Source: Corella eumyota (Eukaryota > Chordata > Ascidiacea > Phlebobranchia > Corellidae). Taken from it: a stretch of 64,000 nucleotides of DNA. This document shows positions 1 through 28,149 of this stretch, piece after piece (the stretch's first letter is position 1; each line of letters begins with the position of its first letter). Position numbers and translations under genes: made by a program. A model generated the notes under the pieces. The model was given only the letters and a program-made list of their open reading frames with translations, ran no database searches and was not told the origin of the DNA. The stretch is from contig OY720100.1 of NCBI GenBank assembly GCA_963082875.1, forward strand, positions 10,688,591 to 10,752,590, in the 5' to 3' direction.

Positions 1-3000
1 CCTTGCTAAAAAATAAGAAAAAGGTGAACTGTTTTATTTTTAATTAGATGTTTTAAAAAAAGAAAGGTGAATTGTTTTTCCTCATTGTTTTAACACCGAT
101 TCCATTTTACACTGATTTTTATATCAAAAGTATTTAGTATTCAACGAAATTAATTTGGTTTTATATCAGCGTCAAATCATGGGACAGTGCGTCCAACAAC
201 TTGCGAAATGCGTCGAAAAAACTTTTTTGAAATCAATTTAAATAGATTTAACCAGATGTGCGTTAAATTTTAAAATTTGCATATTTAAAACAAATTCTAT
301 ATCCTTAAGGAGGAAAATAGCAACTTATTTACGAATGTGTTTGGGAACACAATATCCAGAAAAGTAAAATAGCAACCCTTTCTGTTTATCAAATTTTGCC
401 TCAAGTTGCAAAAAAAAATTTACATAAAAGGGTTGATATTTATCTAAATATAATGTATCTAAGTGAATGATATAGATAAATATGTAAGAATATCTTATAT
501 ATGTAATTTAAAAAAAACTGCTGTTTGTGGTGGGAGGGTAAAATAGCACTGGTACTATATATTAGTTGCGAGTTTATTACAATAAATTAAATCCAGCTCG
601 TAGGGCGGGCAATCAACCTGTTTAATAAAAGTTAAAACTGTGCAAAACTGCTATGTACTGATAGTTAAATGACCAAATTTTTGAAAATTTACAACTTGAA
701 ATTCTAAAATCACATGGGGTTAGTGAACGGTAAAAAAAGAGCTAAAGTGTTTGAGCTGCCTAAAAGGTGCTCATTTGCGGACCAGTAGAGTACAAAGTCT
801 TGAAACAACACAGATGGGATTCTTAACTTAACAAAAATGCCCCCTTTAATTATATACAGATTGAAAATATATTGATCAATAAAAATAATATAAAAAATAA
901 GTTAAGGTTCACGCCTGATAGCCACCAATTAAAATTCAGTTTCTTTTTGTATACCCTTTTACGGTTTACAAACACGAATTATTAAAATAAGTTCGTTGAT
1001 ATTGATAAAACTGATGTTAGTACCCTTTTGAACAATAACGACGATCTATTTTACCTTCAGGGTACAACATTACCGCCCACTCTTATCAATACAATTTTGA
1101 CAATAAGCATAATCCTTTTTTTTAGTAAAACTAAGAAATATGTAAATTTAGTTCAATGTTGGAAGATCATTTTTTGAACGAACTAAAAAAACGGTTAAAT
1201 TACCACATTGCTTGTATTGTAATACAGACACATCAAAGCCCTCAATATTCCAACCCAGGAAATATGCGATTTCAGAACAAGGGGTTTTAAAACAACAGAC
1301 CTTAATCGTACCAGGAAATTGTCTTTGGAAAGCGCATGTGCCAACACAATTAAAGTCGGACCACGATTTTATTACACATCGCTGTTGGAGCGGTCCCCTA
1401 CAGCGCAGGGCACGCGCGTTGTGTGAGCAGCGCGTTGTACTTGGGTTCTCATGAAAACGCGCAAAACACGCACGTCAAATATTCGCTTAGTGTATTGTCC
1501 ACATACCCTCCCGCCAAATAAAACGAGCCCCGGCCTGCGATAAACTGCTTGGAGTGGTTACACCAAGAGTATTAAAGACACAGAGGAATCGAGATAAGAG
1601 GTCCGCTGTCTCAACATTCAAACGCTGGGTAAGGCAACTGACTAGTGTGGCAACTTTTTCGTTCGTTTTTAACACTTCCCCGCGATAAAAAAATAATATG
1701 AAAGCTCTTTAGGTCGTGGGTTTTTTTTCGGTCGCCTCTTGAAATTTTAAAGGCAAACACGCTTTTAATATTCTGATTATCAAAACCCATTTTCATCGAA
1801 CTTTTATTCCTATTAAACTGTTGGTAAATTGAATATATTTAAAATTGCAAAATTGATTATCTATTTCATGTGATTGTTAAAAAAACAGGATCTTATGCTA
1901 AATATAAATTCCATTCAACCTTTGTATTGCTTTTTACCCAAAAAATACAAATTAAATGGCTAACTATTATTACACTTTTATAAATAATCCCCTTCCGCCT
2001 TAAAAAACATAACAAGATGTATAAAATAAGGGGGTTTTAAAAATTGCAATTTATTTCTACTTAAACAAGCAAAATAGAAACGTCATCATAAATTACAAGT
2101 TGTTGCAACAAAATTTGCAAGCGAACCTTAAATGAAATAAAATACAATGACCGTTACACCAGCCAACAAAAACCACAATTTTCCAAAAGCTTGTGAACTA
2201 ATTCCAATATCACAATCCTAAGATAACTCAATTATAATGAACCTTCAGTTTACCAATAAAATCATTTCCCTTATTTTTAGGCGATTTTAATTCCCATAGT
2301 GGCAGAACTTTATATTTAGGAAAATCAATTTTAGGCCACTGGGAACGGTGTTCACCCTACTCTTTACCAGTTCAATTATTTCCCCAGAGAAAAAAACAAG
2401 CAAATCAATGATTTTCATAGCAGCGCGGGAGAATAGCTAACATGCGTCATAACTTATGTTTTTACTCCCAATTTTAGTGCGAATCGCGCGTATACCGAAC
2501 AAGCGGACAAGTATGATATATTTAAATAAAATCGAGCCAGTATAATCCCATGGGGGACATAAACCATGGGTACATATACAATCTCACGCATATTATTACC
2601 TATTATTTACGCCACATGAAAAAATTTGTTTTGGTCTCTTTACCCATTTTTATAAATAAAATTTTCTACGCCAATTACTTAAAATTAAATTATAAAAAAA
2701 GTTTCAAAGCGGTGTTTAGAGGCTTTTACCCCCAAAAAAAACACAATTTGGGTGAAATACAATCGGGATAAAAGGGGGTACTGAACAAAATAAAGGAAAA
2801 ACAGTTCACGAAATTATTGTATAAAAAGAAATCCCGAACCTACAAAGAAGCCACGTTAGCCTGAATAATTGAACCCTTTTACATCACCCCGGGCTAAAAT
2901 TTGTAACACAACCATCCAATTTAAAATTTTATAGACTCGTCGTTGGTAAATTTCTTTGAAATCGAGGGCCGGGTGGCGCGTTATAGAGTAACCCTGTTAA

Positions 3001-4892
3001 GTCGAAGCGGTCAGCTCAAACTGGAACCTGTTTAACCACATAAATCCACACACAGCCAAAAGTAAATAATAAAAAAGCCACCATGAAAGCGAAATAGAGT
3101 GAAACTGTGTTCACTCAGCGGGGGCTGTAAATAGACGTTTTCGTTTTCGCGTTTTTATATTTAATCAAAAAACAAGGTTTTTATCGACATGACGAAACCC
3201 AATAAACTATCGACCCAGTGACGTAATTATGTACTCAATTTGGACCTTGAAGAATGCCACATAAACAAGCGTTGACAGGATTCAATCTAGCGCCTGTTGT
3301 TTTACTTATATCAAAAGCGGATTACTAGCACCCCGTTGACCTAATTAATTCATATTGGAACAGTGAACCCGTAACAGTGAACCGTGAAATGGCCAAACTC
3401 TTTAGTATCAATTTTAATACAACCGCGATACAGCTATATTATAACCAATTAACTTTCATTTAAATGTGGGGTCTACCGTTAATTATTGGTATTCGTTTGT
3501 GATCACACCATATTAAAGTCGCTAATAGTATATTGACCTTTTGTTTTGACATAAACTTACATTAAATAAATTGTTCTTTTAGTGGATAGGGTTATAATTC
3601 GAATAACAATACTGCGATATGAAGAGCTTTACTTTTTTTAGTATGGGTCGAGCGTCCCACTGCGCTATTCAAAAGTAAAGAGTATTGTGTTCAGCGACAA
3701 ACAACAGTATAGGGATAGCAAACAATAGAAAACGAGCGACCCTTAATGTACCCTGGAGCTACGCTTAACATACAATGATATTCCGCCCCGTTTTTTTTCC
3801 CGAAATCGTTTTATGACTCGAGCATATGGCGCAATTTTCACACTAGGGTAATAATGCAGTAAAACCCGAAAGATGACGCGATGTTTCATAAAACACTAGC
3901 CTGGCAATGTTTTGTTATTTCTACAATGTGAGACTAATTGTTAAAATTTAAATTAGAGCTAAACACGAAACTTAAAATAAAGATAAAACCCGAGTTTATT
4001 ATTAAGTAGTATTTTAAACCTTAGGTAAACACACAAAAAGGGACTACTCGCAAAGCGACCCACACAGCCAGCAAACCTCTTTACTAAATTAAAATCAATA
4101 ATTTAAGACGTTACCCAAGAGAAATGCACACAAGAAATTGCACCGACATCTAACCACGCGCGATCCTCTCAAGAGAGAACCCTTTTCGGGTTACAATCTA
4201 TCAATTATTAATGAACTGAATGCCCCTGTTTGTAAATGTTGGTTCAGATGTGTGGCGGAAAAAAACGAGTTTGAAATTTGTTGTTGGCGTAATATTATGT
4301 AAAATAGACATGAGAGCGGGCCTGCGTTATTTCACAACATACCATCAAGAATTTTTTTGAAATTCCACGCCGCACATTTTGTTATTAAAATTGTATGCGA
4401 TAAGTTGATATTTTAAACAAAATTGACTAAATATTTTAAATTAATATTAAAAAAACCTTATTTATTAAAATCCGGTTAAATAACATTGTTTTAAATAAAG
4501 AATTGTTAACTAACATTAGGGTAAAGCATTCAGGTTAAAATAAGCTATTTTATATTTCCTGTTTACAATTTAGTAATAAGCTTCAAATATATTTCAAAAC
4601 ATTTTAAATGACTTCGGACTAATTATTTGTAGTAATTTTTAAATGTTTAAGCAATATGATTTCGAAATACCTATTGAGTAAGCAATAAATATAAATCTAT
4701 AAATAGGAACACAGAGGACTTTAGTTTTACTCTTAACACAGGAAATAAACTGGGGTAATATTGCTTTAGAAATAGGATAACCTAACTGTGTATATATATA
4801 TATATATTTTATAACAAGTGTGAATATATGATACAACAAAACTTTTGGAAATTTATTAATTGATGTCAAATGAATTATAAAATTAAACCTAC
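1..4892. other. Probable long intron or flank of the BTB gene
   Basis: No exon could be supported on either strand. The longest open frames (for example around 1212-1454 and 1487-1796) have no family resemblance and no splice logic. A relatively GC-richer patch with CpG-rich words lies at about 1380-1600, and a second one at about 2900-3150. One copy of a dispersed repeat lies near 520-640, and a short TA run lies near 4790-4806. The stretch may hold regulatory sequence of the BTB gene, but nothing here proves it. Confidence 0.5.
520..640 (+). repeat. Dispersed repeat family B copy
   Basis: It starts GCTGTTTGTGGTG and about 75 bases later has CAGCTCGTAGGGCGGGCAAT followed by CAACCTG. The same two blocks, at the same spacing, recur near 12453-12556, and in more degraded form near 24349-24450 and 41104-41222. 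The family is not identified; no end repeats or coding capacity were seen. Confidence 0.5.
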
Positions 4893-5816
4893 CTGCATTA
4901 CAGTGCTTTGGCTAAGGCATAGTTGTGAAGTATAAACAAAATCCAAAACTTTGGAAAATCCGATGCTGTTAACGATCATCGGAATTTCTACAATTCCATC
5001 AACTTTCTCCTTTGTAGGCTTGTAGAACAGATCCCTAAGTACAATTTGTTCACATATTTACTATATTTTTGAATTTTTTACAACAAAAAAAATTAACAAA
5101 TACCATAAAATATTGCTAATATGTATATATTTTACAAAAATCTACTTAAAATATGATGAAACTACCTGAAATACCCCATAGCAGAAGCAAGTATATTAAC
5201 ATGTGCCTTAAAGAGATGGCCTTGAACTCTTACAGTAATGTCACATAAAAGTCCCTTTAAAAAGAATTTAATAAATTATTTTTAACTGTAAAATTACATG
5301 CAATAAAAACAACTTAAATATAAAACAATGAGTCTATATTAGGTAACCACAATGTGGTAACTGGCTATTAGCAATCAGCATATATTTCTGAAATACTTAA
5401 AATACATGGGCTAGTAAAATGATATTTTAATATTGTTATTAACAACACCTTAATATACTAGACATCTTTAAAAATTTAACCTGACATATACCGTACCTAT
5501 AAAATATACAAAATCAAATGGATTGCATCGTAGCATTTGTAGAGCGAATCAAATAAAGTGCATGGACTTAACAAATCAATAAGATTAAGTAGAAGTTTAA
5601 ACAGGTTTGATCCATAGATATAAAATATTTCATGGGCATATTTTAATACACAAAAAACTAAAATGTTTTGGTGTCTTAACTGAGCAAAAAATAGTATTTA
5701 TAGTTATTGCATAAAAAATTTCTTTTTTAGCATACCTTAAGTCTTTGTTCATTAAGACCAATTAATAATGTGGAAGGGTGTTCAACAGATTCACAAACAT
5801 ACATTCGAGTTGCCAT
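4893..5816 (-). CDS. BTB/POZ domain protein, N-terminal exons (partial gene)
   Basis: Three minus-strand exons join in frame: 5736-5816 (ATG at 5814-5816), 5166-5254 and 4893-5034, with GT donors and AG acceptors and phases 0, 2, 0. The 104 residues include LLIGLNEQRLK, CDITVRVQGHLFKAHVNILA and later FSKVLDFVYTSQLCLSQSTV, which match the first two thirds of a BTB/POZ domain: the D-I/V-T strand, the F-x-A-H helix and the L-x-F-x-Y-T-x segment. BTB domains dimerise and are found in ZBTB transcription factors and Cullin-3 adaptors such as Kelch proteins. No zinc-finger or Kelch exons were found to the left, so the class is open; the style of the start resembles ZBTB proteins. The gene continues through an intron longer than 4.8 kb. 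The ATG lies directly after an AG preceded by pyrimidines (see findings). The gene is divergent from NALCN. Confidence 0.82.
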
Positions 5817-7134
5817 CTTTAAAAAGGTCTTTTCTTGTCCCAATTTATTTTTTTGATACTACCACTCCATGCAAAATACTTAACAAATTTTATTAACAAA
5901 AAGCAAATTTTTAAGTTTAAAAAACTTGGATCCTACATTTATTATAAATAAAAACAATTATAAATTATATATATTATGATATTTATTTTAAATCCTAAAA
6001 AGAAGTCTATCATAATATTAAATCAGCATTGTCACATTGTACAGTTTTAAAACAGAACACTTGGTGAAACACATTTTATATCAAATCTTACTTCTACTGC
6101 AAATCTTTTATTTTGTAGAGTGTTTTATTTTGTTTATTTATGCTGTAAGTTCAAACCAAAATTGGTCACTAGTTATTTTGATTCGAAACAACAAATTAAG
6201 AGATTTACCTGCTTTTTGGGGCTTAATCAATGACCAAGATCAGCACTGTTTTTTTATGTTTTTATAATTTTTATAGTATCGATAAATTATTAAACCAAAA
6301 TATTAACAAATAGACATTACTTTTTAGGTTTGTCAGTTTGTACAAAAATAACACAGTCTGACAGTACAGACAGTTAAAATAATCTGACTGTCTTATAATG
6401 TTATTTCAAATTATAAATAAATACAGAATCTAACAATATAATTAATTATTTGTTATAAAACGGCAAAAAAACCTGACCTTTTTTGTATCAGGCAACAATA
6501 TCTTTTAATTGTCAGATGTAATAACTTAAACTTTAAAAAACACAAGCCGGCAAGTGTCCACAAGAAAATAAAAAACCTAAAACTATTAAAACATCACTAT
6601 CGGTATTTCTTCTGTTCTTCGCTATTTTTTTAGATCACCGCATACAGTTTAACTACCATAAGCTTTCAACCTTTTTTAGTGTATAATTACTCCGCCAGAA
6701 CGTCATACTTTAAACGAGCCTAAAACAATCTGCTGACTTCAAAAAACGAACAAAATTTCACCCGGGGGGTTTCACAAAAAAGGCAAAGGGGTAATAATGA
6801 AAAAACAATAAACAGTCACGCTTGAAGAAATAAGCACGCATGAGTGAAATCAACAACAATAAAGAGGTTTTATCCCCATTTTTAGAAATTTTAATTGTAA
6901 AAATAATGTTGAAAAATAACATGAAAATATTTAAAGGAAGTCAACAAAGTGTTTTTTTATCATAATTAAAAAACATTATATGAATAAAAACTTTGAAAAG
7001 TAATATTTCAGAAATATTAAGTAACAAAAAGCATTACACTTATTAATAGACTATAATGTTATTAGATTATTATTAAATGCTTTTTCCTTAATTGAAAACG
7101 GTTCAAAAACTAAATGTACTTTATTTATTGTAAC
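5817..7134. other. Intergenic, AT-rich, no gene seen
   Basis: This is the region upstream of the BTB gene. Open frames are short and unconvincing. A small inverted repeat built on GACAGT and ACTGTC occurs at about 6358-6392. Otherwise nothing can be supported. Confidence 0.5.
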
Positions 7135-8005
7135 CAGGGCCGGCCCTAGAGAATGCGGGGCCCAATTTAAGAGGCGATGGTAAGGCCCTACGTTTTGGAG
7201 TAAATCTAAAACTACCGGAAGTTATTTGCAACTAGGGTTTGGATTGCATTAAATTAACTAGATGTCCTAGTTGGAAACAACTATATTAAATTTAAATATT
7301 AATAAAAAAAATGCTTATTTATTAAAAAAAATGTAATAAAAAATTTATAATAGATTTTTTATTAAAAAGTATGTAATGATAAAGTCATACAGCTTGTAAA
7401 ACGTTACTAAAACTTGCTTTTTTTAGAGGTACTTTCCTGATTTTTTTGTCTGCAAAATCCTTTAAAATGTTATCAAAGTCTACAGTTTTTGCTATTTCAT
7501 TTTCTTTAGAAAGGAGAGCAAAACTGCTGAGTGTAAATTTGTTTTAATCAACTTTAACTTAGAGAAACTTCTTTTCCCTGATGCCACTGTGACCGGAATT
7601 GTCAAATAAATGCATATGGCTACAAAAATATTCTGTTTTTTTGACAAGAAAATTCAGTAGGGACTAAAGTTTAGCTGGATTGTCTACATGGGAAGGCAAA
7701 ATTGGTTTCAAAGTATCTAGTTCTTTACATAACATGTAGCCATCCTGTCTTTCTTAACTTTAGTAACAAGTACTTCTTCATTGTTGTTTTTTACAGATGT
7801 TTCAGTAAAAGCAGTTTCTAAATCCCTAGCACATTTTTTGATGTCCTTCTTTTACATGGTTTGGAACTTGCACAAAAATTCACAAATATCATCATGGCGC
7901 TGCAACTGTTGTAATCTTTTTTCATAAATTCAATTCCTTTATCCAAAACTTCATTAAAACAATGTATTTTGCACGAATCTTTTGAGTCTACCACAGGACT
8001 CAATT
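7135..8005 (-). mobile_element. hAT transposon remnant, ZMYM1-like transposase end
   Basis: The left edge begins CAGGGCCGGCCCTAG at 7135, a typical hAT-type terminal sequence. Read on the minus strand, about 7600-7400 encodes a decayed hAT C-terminal dimerisation region: PVTVASGKRSFSKLKLIK, then after a frame change ENEIAKTVDFDNILKDFA and DKKIRK. This matches the conserved end of hAT transposases related to ZMYM1/zinc-finger MYM-type proteins. Further fragments of the same frame set may extend to about 8003. The frames are interrupted and no second terminal repeat was found, so the copy is a dead fragment. Confidence 0.75.
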
Positions 8006-8039
8006 TTTGATATTAAAGGTAAAAATATATAAATTTTTA

Positions 8040-8245
8040 TAAAACCGGCAAGTATGTTGTAATGGTAAAAGCATTTGGCTTTACTGCATAAAATCCTCGG
8101 TTCTAACCCTACTGCACCCATGCTGTAACACCTTTGATATTAAACTGTTAAAGTTAACATGAGACTGGGTTTTGGGGCAACTTTTTTTTGTTTAGGTTAT
8201 AAAGTCGACCTTCCCACATCATATTAAGTAAATATTACTTTTACC
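8040..8245 (+). repeat. tRNA-headed SINE-like copy (divergent)
   Basis: A head resembling a Pol III promoter (TAATGGTAAAAGCATTTGG, then GGTTCTAACCC) is followed by a body that ends GTTTAGGTTATAAAGTCGACC. The same tail wording (ATGTTTAGGT..AAAGTCGAC) ends the copy near 40130-40290. This is a shorter variant of the main SINE family seen in introns across the window. Confidence 0.5.
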
Positions 8246-8421
8246 AAATAAAATTTTTTTTTCAATATGAAAAAAAGAAATAAATCAGATAATAAGTAAT
8301 TTACATTATTTTTTGAACCTAGCTGATAAAAATGTTAAAAATTCAGTTTGAATAAAAACTACTGGGTTATACTTACACCCACAACTTTTAGTTTCCTTGT
8401 ACTGTCTTATTCTGTATTTAA

Positions 8422-8546
8422 AGGACCAGTAAACTATAAACCTTAACAAGTTATGGTTAAATAAAAAAGGGTTTACATTAGAAATGTTTAAAAATAACAT
8501 CGCTTCACAACTTTAATTTAAAATTGAAAAAAATGTCGCAGGCCCT
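8422..8546. mobile_element. Small TTAA-flanked MITE candidate
   Basis: TTAA at 8418-8421 is followed by AGGACCAG. At the other end GGCCCT is followed by TTAA at 8547-8550. The ends are imperfect inverted repeats (AGGACC against AGGGCC), and the 125-bp interior is non-coding. TTAA duplication is the known signature of piggyBac-type insertion. The terminal match is only about eight bases, so the call is weak, but it mirrors the much clearer element at 57651-58229. Confidence 0.35.
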
Positions 8547-8760
8547 TTAAAGGTGAATGTGACATTTGATTTTGCTTATCCTTTGTCAGTAAACCATGGT
8601 TTTGGAGGGATATTTGTAGTACTAATAATAGGAACATTATTTAGATGGACATCAGTTAGTTTTGTCATCAATCGATTCTTTGTGTTTTTCATTTTTGAAA
8701 AAAGTTGTTCGCATACTTACGTGCTACCAAATAGCGACACCGTTTGCTTTGCGTGGTCCG

Positions 8761-9498
8761 TTAAATTGGTGTACTTAGAGTTAGAAAGAAAGTTAACTTA
8801 AAACTAATCGCGGATTTTGTTAGGTAAAATTTCGCCTTAAGATTATCGCCACTTTGCAACTCTATCAGCTCCATCTGAAATCGTTCAGGAACATTCTCCA
8901 CACCTACATCGAATTGTGACGAAAAATTCTCAAAATCTCTTTCATGCTTTTTAAATTCAGAAAATCCTAAAGAAACTTGACTTTCCAAATCATGTATACA
9001 CGTAGCAAAAGATTTGTGCAACGTCGAGTCTGAATCAGTATACTTTTGCAATAATGGAAATGGGGCAAAATTTTTGGTTTTTAAGTTCATTTGTCTTAAA
9101 ACTTTCTGTATTCTAAATCAACTTTTCTTCGCTTAGATTTTATAGATTAAATAACCTTAAGTTTTGTATAAAACTAAATAAACTGAAAAATCAAAAACAA
9201 TTACTCAAAGTATATTTCCTGTTGCCCAAAAAATTTCGCGCGCAAAAAACGAATGAGATTATTACTTCAAGTGTGACAAAGATTCCTTGTTACGCAATAA
9301 TTAAAATGTGATAGTTGCGTAAGGTTGCAAACGTTATACTTGACCTTATTATTAATTTAATGTAACGACTTTATAAAACTTTATTCCGCGCTTTGTTGCG
9401 GGCCAGATGAATATACAAATTTATTGGAGTATCGAGGGCCGTCATAAATCAGCTGGCGGGCCGTATTTGGCCCGCGGCCCGTTGGTTGCCCACCCCTA
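8761..9498 (-). mobile_element. hAT transposon remnant, GTF2IRD2/ZBED5-like
   Basis: The right edge reads, on the minus strand, AGGGGTGGGCAACC followed by the GGGCCGCGGGCC and GGCCCGCCAGCTG words familiar from a widespread hAT group. An open minus-strand frame at 8761-9090 contains the block ERFQMELIELQSGDNLKAKF, diagnostic of the domesticated and mobile transposases related to GTF2IRD2, ZBED5 and EPM2AIP1. Only about a hundred residues of the transposase are present, and no catalytic core or opposite terminus was found. It is a different lineage from the neighbouring hAT remnant that ends at 7135. Confidence 0.8.
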
Positions 9499-9499
9499 A

Positions 9500-10323
9500 A
9501 AAGCATAAAATTTAAAGTTTAACTGGTAAAAAGAAAATATTATAATATGATATATATTAAATAAGTGACTAAAAAAATGCAATATTAATAATTTTAAAGC
9601 ATTCTAAAGTTTCGATATATAGTGACGTCACAAATTTCGCGATTAGATCTCGAAATCGCACTAGTTGGGATTAGCAAACCAGAGTTAGCGATTCAAACAA
9701 AATTAAAAGTACACAAAAAAATTCGATACGATAGAAAAAAATTGTTAACACTATTTAAAATTAAAATTTAATAGCCTATATACACATACACATTACAAAA
9801 CACTATTTAAAATTAATTTTTAATAGCGTATATGGACATACACTTATATTTTAATATATTACATACAAAAAATTCCCATTAAAAAAGACAAATATATTGT
9901 TTTAAATTTTATTATTCCCTTTTTTTGTATTAAAAAATATAAAACTAGCACCATAATTAAAGTTAACACAAATAATATTAGATTTTCCATCTCAATTTAT
10001 ATCATGTTCAAGTGAAGAAACATCTTCTACATAAAAGTCTCTGTTTTTCTTTGATTTTATTTGTTTAAAATAATTTGTGTTAACATAGACTTGTTTCAAT
10101 TTGTCTAAATAGAAAAACTGAAAAATATTTATTTTTAAATAATGTTATACATGAGTGAACCCGCCTTTAGAATTTTAAAATGTTGCGTAATTGAACGCAT
10201 GACTGCGCATATCGAACAACAAGCAAATGTCAGCATGTGCTAATCAATATTTCATCGATTTTTGATTTAATTAGTTTTAGCTTAAAATAAGCCATGCAGT
10301 ACGTTTTATTATAAGAGAATAAA
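9500..10323. other. Intergenic flank upstream of NALCN
   Basis: It holds the 52-bp tandem duplication and one perfect TGACGTCA at 9623-9630. No TATA-type promoter can be singled out in such AT-rich sequence. The 5' end of the NALCN transcript is not determined. Confidence 0.4.
9749..9848. repeat. Two-copy tandem duplication, 52-bp period
   Basis: The word CACTATTTAAAATTAA begins at 9749 and again at 9801. Both are followed by near-identical text through AATAGCxTATAT and ACATACAC. It is AT-rich and non-coding. Confidence 0.7.
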
Positions 10324-26934
<16,611 letters not shown>

Positions 26935-26960
26935 TGACGTTACTCTTTTTTGGGGGGATA

Positions 26961-26966
26961 AATAAA
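26961..26966 (+). promoter_or_regulatory. Polyadenylation signal of NALCN
   Basis: AATAAA lies 26 bases after the NALCN stop codon and is followed by GT-rich sequence (TTTTGTTTTGCG...GTCGTTGTTAGTGTTGTG), the usual layout of a cleavage site. Confidence 0.75.
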
Positions 26967-28149
26967 ATTTTGTTTTGCGATATTGTCGTTGTTAGTGTTG
27001 TGACATTATTGCTTATGTTATGATATCATCTTAAATGTTGTATCTTCTAAAATACATACCGCTTGTTTATACTAAGAACTACACCGATTCAAATACAATC
27101 GATTTTATTAACAAGTTAGTTAAAGAATTCAGAGTGCATCCTATGGAATAACAGTTTAAACGCAAGTACACGGCAGGTTGGAACACTGTAATTTGCGGTG
27201 TTTATAAATTAAGAATATGAAAAAGATGGCGCCACAGGTTAAACACAGAGTAATACCTATAATGTCGACGCAACCTCAGGCGGCCTTTAGCAGTTTTAAA
27301 TACCTGACATTAAAAAAATTGTTAAAAGCAGGCTTCTTTGTCATCAATCAAAAGCCTAAAAATATGTTTGTATAACATTATATTTCTACTTAAATTAAAC
27401 AAAAATTGTTATAACCTTTTAAAAACTAAGATTGATTATTTGCAATTTTTTAACAAATTGTTCTGCATTTATTCATGGTATTCACTTCAAAATAAAATCA
27501 TACTTTAACTGCCATAATCCAAATTACAAACTTTGGTTTTTAATGTCAATAAATTTAAAGTGGTTTTTTACTACTTAATTGTATAACAAAACAAAAGTAA
27601 TATCAAGAAATAATTTTTTTGCATTAATTTACAACAAAGGTATTTTATTTTAAATAACAACGGTTTTAGTAATAATCTATGTATTGTCAAGTTAAATAAT
27701 CAAATATATACTCGGTAAAAAATATTTTAAAATGTTTAACAACCAATTATACGATAACTCAAAGTGTTACTGTTAATTTATTTATAATGAGAATTTTTTT
27801 TAAAATAAAACATAAATAAGATATTTTAATTTTTTTGCACCAAACACTGTCTATCCATAACAATTTACACTAATATAAAAAAAATAAAAAAATATATCTT
27901 TTGAAGTTAATAATATTGTAAAAAAAAGTGCAACAAAAACGTCACAGTTATAAAAACGCACAGTTGAAAAAGTTAACGAAAAAGTCATGTTTTAAATAAC
28001 AGCCAATTAATAAAGCCACGCAAATATACAGCGTAATATATTGAATTTAAAAAGACAAAAATAATATTAGAACTACTGTTAGAATACGTTGATTATTTTG
28101 AGACGGAATGTAATATTTTGGTATTATTGAAAGGACACCGGTTGGATAT
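26967..28149. other. Intergenic between convergent NALCN and the repeat-protein gene
   Basis: AT-rich. A degraded SINE-like tail occurs near 27230-27345 (GCCACAGGTTAAACACAGAG, then TCAGGCGGCCTTTAGCAG). The 3' UTR of the minus-strand gene ending at 28150 presumably occupies the right part; a minus-strand AATAAA lies at 27778-27783. No further gene was seen. Confidence 0.5.

Noticed and set aside
1212-1454. 80-codon plus-strand open frame, also overlapping minus frames at 1487-1796
   Set aside because: No family resemblance, no splice support, and composition typical of the surrounding non-coding sequence.
4785-4810. TA repeat as a possible promoter element
   Set aside because: It is a simple microsatellite in AT-rich sequence; similar runs occur near 24290 and 60216.
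8553-8801. 82-codon plus-strand open frame
   Set aside because: It lies between mobile-element remnants, overlaps the antisense hAT frame and shows no domain.
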